Of a DNA stretch of 64,000 nucleotides, positions 47,542 through 58,430 are shown piece by piece (the stretch's first letter is position 1; each line of letters opens with the position of its first letter). Made by a program: the position numbers and the translations under genes. The stretch lies in assembly GCA_002633005.1 (NCBI GenBank), contig NMRA01000075.1:575615-639614 (forward strand), in the 5' to 3' direction. This DNA is from Phoronis australis. Taxonomy: Eukaryota > Phoronida > Phoronidae. The notes beneath the pieces are model-generated. The model did not search any database. It had not been told where the DNA came from and worked only from the letters and a program-made list of their open reading frames with translations.

Positions 47542-47938
47542 GAAGCTTTACAGCTGTCACGTTTGATCAATCTCCACCTGGCCGCCCACGGTTTTACCGA
47601 GGTGTCACCAACGGCCCCAAAAGCCAAAATACAAGAATGAGGGGCAAATGATACAAACTGCAGGTGGTGGTAGGTCTAACAAACTTCGAAGGTCGTGTCC
47701 ATAGAAGGAGACTAGAACCCCTGAATGGACCCAGAATGGAGCCCCTTACGGAAACTCGCTGGGAACTCGTAAGCGAGAGATATTATACATTGTGGAGATA
47801 TGGGGTTATTGAGTCAATTGCCCGGAATGACGTGGTTTGTTCTCACGGCAGTTGAATGGATCGGAACGGTCACAGGTGCCTGCCCGCTCTTGTCCGGCAG
47901 GGTTACATTCTGCAGATTACGTTTCTTGCAAGACAAAA
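47542..47938. other. Non-coding DNA, no gene recognised
   Basis: Unique sequence between a MITE and a short tandem repeat. No domain seen. Confidence 0.35.
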
Positions 47939-48082
47939 GAGATAACTCCAGACCACTTAAAACCATGCCAGTGAAGGGTGAGGGTTTCGCGATACTTTAC
48001 TCAAAGGAAAGAGATAACTCAAGACCACTTAAAACCATGCGAGTGAAGGGTGAGGGTTTCGCGATACTTTACTCAAAGGATC
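47939..48082. repeat. 72-bp tandem duplication
   Basis: Two head-to-tail copies of a unit starting AGAGATAACTCCAGACCACT and ending TACTCAAAGGAA, with only a few differences. The period is a multiple of three, so the plus frame 47800-48114 contains a repeated 24-residue block (RDNSRPLKTM, GEGFAILYSK). I do not consider that a real protein. Confidence 0.9.
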
Positions 48083-50094
48083 ATCTGACCCAAAAGTTAC
48101 CCAGTCTGATGTGACCAATTGGTTGGTGAGGTTGGAATGTTCAATCATGGGAAGGAATTCACTGTTTCTGTTATGCTGCAAGGGCATAATATCTCGAGTC
48201 TGCGAAAGGCACCCCAAAGTGGTTTCAGGCCACCGTATGGAGCCAAAATGAGGACACATTCCTGTAGGAGAACGTCAACCGGGCGCACAGTACCGCTCGT
48301 TGATAACTCGAAACTATTTTTCCACAATTTTGTACACATGCAAAGCGAAAGTGACATCTTTCGCTAAGGCCGCGCTAAGCATCAGTACTAATCTGGGCTT
48401 GCCTTTAAACCAGTTTTGAACTTAGTGCCGGGATATTACTGCTGGGGCATAAACTGAAACGTTTGGCAAACTTCTTTCCGATATGGCTGCTGTGTTCAAA
48501 TTGATGCAACCATTCAAATAAAAATCAATAACGTTGTACTAGCAATCATCAGGTCGTGGGGTTGTCTCGTCCACGGTCGCCCATGGCGAGACCGTTTCGT
48601 CCGCGAATCGGTTCTCCTGGAACTGCCAAACAATGTCGTCAAAATCAGAAATCACGGTGCAGGGACCTGCACATGTACTACGTTTTGGACTGGTCATGAG
48701 GAGTACATGTATGGCGTTATCATGAGCAATTTTATGTAGGAATACAACACCAGTCGAACAATATTGTCTTTAAAATGAAGAAATCGATCCTATATGTAAT
48801 TATAAATAATTCTACCCAATTGCTTAAGAGCCGTGGCAAGCGCTAAAAGCTTCTCACGTTAGTGTATCGGACCAGCAATGACAGCCCAGTACGACTCGGT
48901 GGCCGTGGTGCTGTGAAAAAATAAGGAATATCGGTGGAAGTTTGTTACAAAATGAGGCATTGTGTCCTTGATTTAATGCATTTCGTACTGTAAGTAATTT
49001 TTTATGAAGATATGCGTGTGCTGCCAAAGATTCAGTTAAAACTGCTTGGTTAACAAAGATGTGGAAAGGGTAAATGAGGCAGTCAAACTAACGACTGTAC
49101 TAAGTTTAATGAGCAAATTTTACGGACTCGTCACAAGATTTTTGAAAACTTCCTACTCGTCAGTGAGCTGGTTAAAAATTGGTCAACTTTCAATCAGAAT
49201 AGACCATTTAACTTAATAATTACCAATAGTTATCGAGGAGTATAGTCGGATGGGTGACTTGAGACAGATTGGATGTAATTACAAATGGTGTATTAGAAGT
49301 GAGAACACAGAAATGAAGTGTTAGGCCATTGACATTAACCATTGTGGACAGAGTGAAATCGATATAAAACATTTTACAATTTTCCGATCAACCATCTCCC
49401 CTCTAAATCCGACACTGACACATACGTCAAAAACTCGTCGAATTACTGATTAACCGGTTGACAATTCTACTGTATGTCCCTTCTTGGTCTGTAAAGCTGC
49501 CCCTTAATTAAGGTTGATTAGTGCTTCGAGACCACGCAAGTGGTGTCTCTGATCTGTCGCATCCGCGGTAGGCAAAATTGACAAACAGAGAGAAAATCGA
49601 TAGGTATCCGTACACAAGCATTGAAATAGAATCATCAACCGAGTCGACGCACGGTCGGCGATGACGCGTAATGCAGTAAACAAAATCCCATTGAATGCAA
49701 CTACGCAAATGAGGTTGTTCAGGTAACTATGGCAACTGTTATAAGAAGGTGTTTTCTTCCTTCGAAGACAAGTGAGTAATAATTACAAACGGAAGATCAC
49801 CTGGCTCTCGTTTGTTAGAAAAGTATCAATAACACCGCAAAGTCCTTTGAAATCATTATTTTACCATAACAAACAATATTCATTACGTACATACATGTAC
49901 TGTACTGTTGAATCAGGTATAAAGACAAAAGGTGCGCGCCTTTTGTCGTCATATATGATGAAGGGTCAGCCTTATTAGGTTCGAAAGCAAGAGCCTTTAA
50001 TAACTTTTGTTTTATTTTTCAATTTTGTGGCGTCTGTAGTCTCGCACCATTAACCTCCATACTGTTATGCCAAACTGCAGAGCACTAAATATTA
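48083..50094. other. Non-coding DNA; includes probable LINE 3' UTR
   Basis: No gene recognised. The upper end probably holds the 3' end of the LINE fossil that follows on the minus strand. Confidence 0.35.
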
Positions 50095-51130
50095 TCAGGA
50101 GGTTGCGTTTAGGAAAATAGTGTTTCAAGAAGGAAAGAACGCCGACAGTTTATTTAAAATCTGAACACCCAAACACTTGAAGCGGTCATCTCTATTAATA
50201 ATTTGATTGTTCATTTTCACCTTAGGGATATCAGTTATTCAGCTTCACTACTTTTTTGAGGAAACCAAAATACAAAGCAGTTTGTTTTACTTGTGCTGTG
50301 CGATAATTAGTAGGTTTACATGTATGTAAACAATCAAACAGGTCCTGTAGATTTTTATTTACTGAGAAAGTGTTTTTTCGTTAACATGCAACGGAAATAG
50401 CAGACATTGTCGTCTGCCTACATAATGAAGGATGCATTGTTGGAAAAAGTAGTGGCCTTGACGTTAGTTAAAAATAGGAGAACTTCTAGGCGGTATCTGT
50501 AGACATGTATGTTTATCAAGGTATGATAAAATGACAGTAATCAACACAAATGGATTGCTTTCGATTTTCAAGTTTTTAAACCAGTGAAACTCATTATCAG
50601 AATCACAATTTGAAATGTTTAATGTATAGGCCTTGACCACATACATGTATTACAATAGACAACACTTCACATTAATAAAACTTCAGCTTCGAGCATTGAC
50701 CGCCAGGCTTTTTATATCACAAGGACCATGACATAGAAATCAACAATTCACTCTTGCGGTATCAAAAATCTCTAACTGATTTAATTTTCACAGGAGCATG
50801 TTTTGACAAACGGTGTCAAATAGTTTATAAAGATCCATAAATATGAAAATTGGGTTCAAACCTTGTCAAATCTTCATGGAGGGAATGAGAAAGTTCAGTG
50901 GCAGCGAGTTTTGTATGAAGGATGGGTCTAAAAACATACTGAGATTGAAATGTATAATCAAGAATATCATGAAGAACTGACGATACACCTGGTCATAAAC
51001 AACATTTTCAATGGAATCGTTCTGTGATATACAAGGGAGTAACTGTCGATATCATTGATCAATAGGGTTCACCTAAGACATTTTTAAATCGTCTGGAAAT
51101 ACACATATGATTACAGTTTGCTTTAACCAA
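50095..51130 (-). pseudogene. LINE reverse transcriptase fossil (CR1/Jockey-like)
   Basis: Scattered minus-strand frames give the RT motif order: FPDDLK (about 51110), VVYDQVYRQF, then YVFRPILHTKLAATELSHSL (about 50930), then FIM-stop-ADDNVCYF at about 50404-50428, then FGFLKKVVKLNN, and NQIINRDDRFKCLGVQI. The YADD catalytic motif has lost its tyrosine to a TAG stop (plus-strand CTA at 50418-50420). Many frameshifts and deletions are present. No endonuclease could be recognised upstream. Confidence 0.75.
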
Positions 51131-54060
51131 GGAAATTGGTTTGAATAAAAAGCCTGACTATTTTTGGATAAATGACCAACTGTCTACAGTTGATTTTTAT
51201 TCAGGTTTTTTACTATCCTTAATATTGTATGATTTCAGTATTGTAATTTCGCAATTTCAATGGCTTAAACGTGAGAGGTAATAGAATCCGGAAGATTGTT
51301 TTTTCATGTTTTATATCACGTGGTTTTTAGGATTTTAATATCCTGAAGTTAATCCAGTCGTTGGAATTGTGTTTACATTTGTCAAACAGTTCAGTTTTTG
51401 AAATTAATATGTTTCTTTACAAAATCTAATAGAATTGTTTTATATATTTATTATTCAGTTCGAGAGGTTTAATTTAAATTGTTTTCTAAGATCGACTCGA
51501 AATTGCATAAAGCCAATTCAAATTTGAAGTTATTATGGAGCTTTACTGCGATTTTATATTTAAAAATTTAGGGATAGGAGCATACTTTTGCTTTTAAAAG
51601 TATACCAGGTTCAAAATATTTGTTTCTGGAGAATATTTTGCGTTACATTTGTCGATAAGTCATCAACGTGTCTTTCACATTTAGACAAGGGTCTACAGAT
51701 ATTTTACATGGGAAGGTATTTACCATTGTCCAACTTTATTTTGGTTACGCAGCCTTCATAGGTCTTTTTATTACTAATTGTTTGAATATAATTTCTGTAA
51801 GCGTATTACCTGGCGTCAATTAAGTCACCGGGTTCTCTATTTTCTATCATATTATAACCATCTAAGCTGTAGAGACAATGTTTGCCACCATCAACCAGCC
51901 ATGCTTTTGTAAGCATGTGCAGTCTAATAGTACAGCATTGTCTTTTCTTAATTTTGTAAAATTGTATAGCTTGTAGCTGGCCAAATTCTAAAACAAAAAA
52001 CATACCTGACAGCAAAGCAATTCCGCCAAGTAATTAAAATTAGATATTTGCTTTGAGTAACAAAAAGTCTTTCTTGTGACTGATATGAAATGTTTCTATG
52101 GAGGGACGCTCGAATTTAAGTTGTGACGTAATGTGCCTACAATATAAGCAATAGGTACATAATTACTGATTCACAGATTGTCATGTGGCGCCCCTATGAT
52201 TTGATGTGGGCATAAATATATATATATGGGAACTTTAATTGGCACCAACGCGCGGAAACTGTGCGTCAGACACCGGTAAAAATAAATTTGCGTTGGCGAA
52301 TATTCTCTATTCGAACATGTAAGACGATCGGATATTTTCTCGTCTAAACTGCGTTACACTCGTGACGAATAATAAGCCCATATGGTCAACGACGAAAACA
52401 GTAAATGATTCGCAGTCGTAGGAAAAACACGCTGTGGACCTTCTCTTGATTTTCTAAGCCAGAGTAGGCATCCCTTAAACAGTACCATGCATAGTTCCGA
52501 CACAAGCAGTTTGACTACTTGTCGTATCTGCCAATAACAGGCGAACATTGTTTTTGAAATTTCGCCGCGTGTTGAACAACGCATTTACATGTACATCACA
52601 GTATATTTTAAGAGGAACGAATAGTTCCACTGTCAAGTCCGTGCTGCTTCGTCCTGTATAAAATATAATACCTTACCATATCAAAAGCTATTACTTAATC
52701 AGAGGATTGGCAATAGACGAGCAAGTTACACAATATTCAATTGATGCATATTTACCAAAGACGTACCAACTGGGAATAATTGTTTGAGAATGTTCTCCGG
52801 ACCTTCACTTGGATAACAAAAAACTGTGAAAGTAAGATCACGCGATAATTCACGAGATATCGCCATGCGAAGGTTATGATTATACTAGCTTCCTTCGCAA
52901 ATGCCTTGCGTTTACGGATCTCTGCCCTGATCTACAGTGTTGTCATGAAATCTGTAAAATTCATGATACATATATAATTCTTAGCACGTTAGTTTGATAG
53001 TGTTATTACTTATTGATATTATTTCTTTGCCAGCCAATTGTTTGTGTTTATAGAAACTTGTTTTGGCTGTTAGCTGAGTCAGCGACCAACCCATCCGGTG
53101 CATCCACACATGTTTTGATGATCTCTGTAGTAAACAAGATTGCGTAATGGTCATTCACAGAATCATAGCCAAAAGACAGCTGACCATTACCATATATGGC
53201 AAACACAACGAATAGTTCAGATGATTGTTGTGAACGTTCTTATCGTTGCTTCCTGTTTTTTTCTTGTAGAATATTGAATCATAAAGTTTAGTGCATGCAA
53301 CCCACATATTTGTAACTTGTATATAAATCCGTTCACTTGTCTAATAAAGACGACCTCATCTTGCTACTACTAGTTGCTTTACTAGTGTAATTGAGTGTTC
53401 CACACTTACATGTAGTTACTGCATACAACCATCTCACTCACGGACCAAGACAGCCCACAACACATTAATACAAAGTCGAGTTATTCTACGTATTTTACTA
53501 CAAGAGTAAATGATTCAGGTAGACTCGCAGTTTGGGAGCTTCGGGACAAAATTCTGTTGTAAATACAAAAACGCTCTGATCTGGTTGGCTTGAAGACATT
53601 CTAGCCCAATGAGAAATTCATTGTTTAATCTAACTTCTGCAAGAATGTTCCACGAAATTCTATTTTCGCTCTGGGACCAGGCGGGCAAGAAGGTATGATT
53701 TTGTAAAGAAAACAATAATTTTGACATTCCATTATTCCGGTGGAATAGAGAAGAAAAGACGCACGACTTTGTTTTGAATTATCTGTGAGACATGCCATCA
53801 AGTGTGCCGCTAGTTATGCATTTGAGTGGTTGTAAAATTTGTCGTTTGCGGTGACGCAGTTATTTCATCAACACAGTCATCACGCGTACTCATCCGAACC
53901 ATTCTGTTCGATTTTTGATTGTGTCGTCTATTGACGCGCTACTTGCGTGAGTTCTATTTTTAGCGAAACGGATTATAGTTTCATCGCTTTTGTAAATTCA
54001 TTCACTGAACTACCAAATACTGGAAAATTTTAGTTTGGCAATTGAGCACCTTAAAGACCA
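51131..54060. other. AT-rich non-coding DNA
   Basis: May include more of the decayed LINE up to about 52000, but I cannot recognise it. AATTCCGCCAAGTAAT at about 52019-52034 matches the hairpin end of the element at 7900-8270. An ATATATATAT run lies near 52215. No gene recognised. Confidence 0.35.
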
Positions 54061-54360
54061 GGCGTGCGTTCAGTAATGTTAAGACTTACGCTAGGACCTA
54101 GCTACAATCTAGCCAAAGTCACGTGTTTCATTTGAAATACACGACAACACCATGGCCGGCGCACCACTGAAAAAAGTGGGGGCTGAAGCCCCTCAGCCCC
54201 CCTGTAGTGCACCACCTATAGACCATGTGCGACACAGCACTGAATAAAGTGGGGGCTATAGCCCCTCCTCAGCCCCCTTTGGTGCGCCGCCCACGAAATC
54301 TCAGGTAATCTCGCGAAGTCTTGCTTTTTAGTGAGGTCCTAGAGTTATTGAACGGGAGGC
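54061..54360 (+). mobile_element. GCGTTCAGTAA MITE, copy 1 (interrupted)
   Basis: It starts GGCGTGCGTTCAGTAA and ends TTATTGAACGGGAGGC, so the ends mirror each other around CGTTCAGTAA. GACCTAGCTA and GTGAGGTCCTAG form the next inverted pair. Copies 2 and 3 (56445-56596, 63633-63785) are about 152 bp and uninterrupted. Here a 145-bp dimeric micro-element sits between CACGACAA and ATCTCA. Confidence 0.85.
54151..54295 (-). mobile_element. 70-bp micro-element, dimer, nested in a MITE
   Basis: In reverse complement this is GGGCGGCGCACCAAAGGGGG, CTGAGG, GCTATAGCCCCCACTTTATT, CAGTGCTG, then ATGGTCTATAGG and a second unit ending GCGCCGGCCATG. Ends of the unit are inverted (GGCGGCGCA / TGCGCCGCC). 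The same dimer with the same linker occurs at 61426-61572. Comparison with the empty MITE copies shows it inserted as a block. Confidence 0.85.
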
Positions 54361-55689
54361 GGAGCTCAATCTCCTTGTTACGTACGTGACTACCCCGTCA
54401 CGCTTACACCTTCTGTGCGTTTATTGTTACTCAATACGCTTGCACTCAAAGCCAAAGTAATGCGCTTAATACATGTACATGTCCACGTATGCGCAGCTAT
54501 GTACATGCGCTGAAAGTCGGCGTAAGCTTTGTTTTGTTTTCATCCATGCGCAGTGGTCTGTAGGATGGTTCATGCATCGTGTTCGTGGGTCATTCGCATT
54601 GAGTGCGGTAATATACTATGTTCTAAAAATCGATACGTGACGTCATTACGTATAACCTTTCCGGAAAATCGTTAGCAACCAAGACATTGAATATTGTTGA
54701 TTGACACAAAAGCGCCCACTCGTAAAGACAATCTTCTATAGAACTGCGAAGCATAGTATTGTTTTGAAAGTCTGAATCACTCAACCAGAGCGTCATTTGT
54801 TGCATCATTCAATCTCAGAATAATTTTAAAACAAATTAAACGTAACTACTTCGTGTGGTCAAATTCGGCTGACCAATACTGCCTAGATACGCATTACAGG
54901 TAAACGCCTACATACAGCATTAGAATAAGGCACGTGCGGTCACTTGCCGTGGAATGCCGACATCGCGGGATGAACCAAAAAATATCACTTGAAAAAATGT
55001 AAGTTGGGCATTTTACACATACTACAAAGAAAAGTTGTAAAGCTATCCACATTAATGCGAATTGTTTTACAGTCCTAATGAAGAGCATAGCGCCAGAATT
55101 CCGCAACTACATGTACTTACAACCAGTTGCACTCGTTGTCCACAACCTGAAAAAAGTATTTTGGACAAACGGCCGTTTGGACCACAAGCTTACGACAGGA
55201 CTGTGTTGCGTCGTCGGAAGAAACTTGCGATGTTTTTTTTTTAATTTGTTTTAATAATTTGTTTAAACAATTGTTATTTCGTTTTATAACAAACTGTCTG
55301 ATTGGTCTTCAAGATCCCGCAGTATACACATCGGATATTTTGTTCGCTTCTAGTTACTTTGACAGTGACATGAAGCTGTCGGTGTTGATTGTAGTTCACA
55401 CGTGCGCAGACAAAGAAAAAACCCAAGGGATAATTTGTCTCGAATCTCCACCCTTTTAGCATTATCTAATTTTAATAGAACCTGGATTCCAGTCAAAGGG
55501 ATAATTTATGGCATCCGGAGCACCTCAGATATTTTCCTAGCGTCAAATTTCCCATCATGTGGCACTGAAAAGTTATGCCACTTGGGTTTGGGGGCGGTTT
55601 TGAGGTATGCGTTGCATGTAGGCTCAGCGAAAACTGGTTTATTTGTATTTGTGAACGTAATGAGATTGCCAAGATCACTTGTTCCGGCG
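54361..55689. other. Non-coding DNA, no gene recognised
   Basis: Short frames only. ACATGTACATGT lies near 54473. No repeat family recognised. Confidence 0.35.
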
Positions 55690-55995
55690 TAGATGTGCTT
55701 TTCTTCAAAATGGTCCCCCCTAATGCATTTGTGAATTGCTCCGTAGCAACAGAGGAATCGGCTTGCGATTTCAGGTAGCCCTCAAACAAGTCAGAATTGC
55801 AAAACATCTAGTCAATTGCTTAATTGAAAGCATTTTTGTACAACATATTTTGGATTTTTTTTCTGAAAATTTGCTTCCATGATGTAGTGTTGATTTATGT
55901 CGCGTATTTACAAGGAAGTGGCGGTTTTGGGGTGAACAGTGTCAGTTTTGTGCTATTTCTCTTTTTTCTTAACCGGCTAACTTGCTCTTCAGTAT
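55690..55995 (+). repeat. 300-bp dispersed repeat, copy 2
   Basis: It matches the reverse complement of 39600-39905. The ATG frame here reads MVPPNAFVNCSVATEE and meets a GATTTCAGGTAGCC junction like that of copy 1. Confidence 0.6.
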
Positions 55996-56444
55996 AGTAA
56001 AAATGACAAAAACCACATAGCAGGATAAAGTTTTTGTGCTTTTGACTTAAAATGACTTAAAACTGTTCATTTTTGCATACTCTTTCTGAAAAAATGGAGA
56101 AAAGGTAGCAAGGCCATTGCTAGGCATAACCCAGTGAGAAGTGTTCTGAGTCCCCTCAGCAGTGAACGTTATTTGCGCATGTGTGGATTTCAGGCATAAA
56201 GTCATGTGACTTCCACAGTTGTCTTAATAAGAATGAATGTGAGGCCAAGAAAATACCCGAAACGCCCCTTAGCTGGTGCCAGAGGTGTCCCAACTAATAC
56301 ACAATGAGTCGCTTGGACTTCAAGGTAGAATAGCCGATTTCGGTCCGATTTTCTCTTTACTCAGGATGTCATTGGCCGATAATCATACGAGACAAATTGA
56401 AACGGTGATCGATCATGCATAACATACCCGCAATGATGTAATCA
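55996..56444. other. Non-coding DNA, no gene recognised
   Basis: Spacer between a dispersed repeat and a MITE. Nothing recognised. Confidence 0.35.
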
Positions 56445-56596
56445 GGCGTGCGTTCAGTAGACGCTAGAACCTACGCTAGGACCTAGCTAAAAGCTAGTCA
56501 AAGTCACGTGCTCTTATTTAAAATGTACGGCAATATCTCACGTAAACTCGCGAAGTCTTGGTTTTAGCGAGGTCCAAGCGTTACTGAACGGGAGGC
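56445..56596 (+). mobile_element. GCGTTCAGTAA MITE, copy 2
   Basis: Starts GGCGTGCGTTCAGTAGACGC and ends TTACTGAACGGGAGGC. It includes CTAGGACCTAGCTAAAA, AAAGTCACGTG, AATATCTCACGTAA and GCGAGGTCC. It is uninterrupted and defines the empty site for the insertion in copy 1. Confidence 0.88.
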
Positions 56597-56770
56597 AGGA
56601 ATGCGTCTATTCAGCAACGCCACAATTATTCTGAGATGACGTCAACTCCGCGCGCGGTCGTGTTCGGAGGAGTACTCAGGGATTATTACGCTTTTTATAA
56701 AACGACTTCGTATATAACATACATAAATACATGCATGAATACATACATTTATACATTCATACATTCATTA

Positions 56771-56838
56771 AATACATACATACATACATACATACATACA
56801 TACATACATACATACATACATACATACATACATACATA
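56771..56838. repeat. (ATAC)n microsatellite
   Basis: Uninterrupted CATA tetranucleotides, with degenerate CATACATA flanks from about 56715 to 56883. Translated frames give HTYIHTYI or VCMYVCMY strings and are not genes. Confidence 0.97.
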
Positions 56839-57109
56839 GGTGCATACATGCATACAAAAGTACATACATACATACATACAGACAGACATATATTTCGACT
56901 GAAGTTATATGGAGAAAACCATCTGAAACAGCCAGGGTATTTTTGTAGCCTCGGTTTTGAAGTTACAGAAACACCCGTTGCTTTCCGCACGGTAGACAAC
57001 TCCATCACATCGTGCATTGCCAGAAAGGTCATTTTTAAAGCAAAATATTCTCATTCGAAAATTTTCGAGATATTATCTCGTAACTACTCGACTGTTTCTT
57101 AATAAGAAA

Positions 57110-57962
57110 TAGGCAATGACCATCGCCTCTGTTGGCCCGACCAGAGGCGATGTAGCTCCTATAGACGCTCCATATACGCTGGATTAATTTCTTCCAACTC
57201 GAACAAATACTCCCGTTATCAAACTTTTTCTTTGGGCAATCCTTATTTCAGTTCCCAAAATCGTGAACTCACCATTTTTATTCTGCGCACGCTCCAATTT
57301 TTACCGCGCTCGCTAAGTGATGTGACTTCATGACCTCAATCTTTAAATAGGGCAAAGGTGAGCCATTGCGGTCTTGTCGGTCAAATGTTCGTTTTCAAAA
57401 TGCCACCACTGCTTGTCTTTAATTGGCGTTACTTGAAACTGATTGTCTTTCAATGAATTTTTTTGTTTGTATTTGATAAAAATAAATGCTGTTGATGTGA
57501 CATTTAATAGTCTTTGTGCACATATTTGACATTTTAATGTTTAACAACACGGCAAATGCACGACTGGTTCCCGGCAACACGTACGCAGAGGCCGGGAACT
57601 TCATCTTTCAAAGTTCGCCGGTAGGACCACAACTTCTGACCTTTGGCCTGGTTAAAAGAATGAGGTCAAATCTCTTGGCGTGCGCCGAGTGAAAATGGTG
57701 AGTTCACGATTTTGGGAACTGAAATAGGGACTGCTCGAAGAAAAAATTTAATTCCGGGAGTATTTGTTCGAGTTGGAAGGAATTAAACGCATCGACAACT
57801 TCCTAAGGTGTTCCTCTATGCACAAAAGGTATTTATAACAACGTGAATTTTATGTTTTAGTCGGTGCGAGGCATAATTCGCCGAAAAGCTTCCGGGGTAT
57901 GGAGTGCCTATAGGAGCTGCATCGCCTCTGGTCGGGCCAAACGAGGCGATGGTCATTGCCTA
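57110..57962. mobile_element. 853-bp foldback element with hairpins in its ends
   Basis: The left end TAGGCAATGACCATCGCCTC is mirrored by the right end GAGGCGATGGTCATTGCCTA. The arms extend for more than 200 bp and include TCCAACTCGAACAAATACTC and TTCCCAAAATCGTGAACTCA with their reverse complements. Each end also folds on itself: CATCGCCTCTG / CAGAGGCGATG at 57121-57152 and CATCGCCTC / GAGGCGATG at 57920-57951, both around a GGCCCGAC-type loop. The right arm carries about 100 extra bases. No transposase ORF. Confidence 0.88.
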
Positions 57963-58430
57963 AGTAAGAAGATGCTACCACGTTACAACGACTTGCATGT
58001 AGCTATATCGTTATAATGAAATACTATCTCGGAATAAAGGCTTAACTATCTCGTTGTAACGACTTGATTAAGTCGTTGTAACATAGTGTCAACGTACCGA
58101 CGTTAAGAGAAACCGCACTCGTAGGTCATACGTTGCGATTTCAAGGAGATATGGCTTATGAATCCATTACTTTACTAACACGTTATAATGTTTAAAGTGT
58201 AAGTCATGTTGATTTAATATGGATTTAGGACAAAAATGTGAAAGCGTATTTAACGTGAACTTGAGGTGTGGGCCCCTTTTTATAAAAAAATGCCCGGGCT
58301 CTTCAATTTGAAATCTCGTGCAAGTGACCGACAAGACCGTTGGTGAAAAAGCAATGATAACAAATCACACAATCTATGCTCATTACAGTAGTCTTCGTGA
58401 AGTGATTATCAGAAAACGTAGGACAAGGTC
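57963..58430. other. Spacer with GTTGTAACGACTT repeats
   Basis: GTTACAACGACTT, GTTGTAACGACTT and AAGTCGTTGTAAC occur close together (57983-58083), forming imperfect inverted and direct repeats. No gene. Confidence 0.5.

Noticed and set aside
47800-48114. Protein with a duplicated 24-residue block
   Set aside because: A 72-bp tandem duplication in frame explains it; there is no family match and no splice context.
56636-57102. Repetitive HTYI / VCMY proteins
   Set aside because: These are translations of the (ATAC)n microsatellite.
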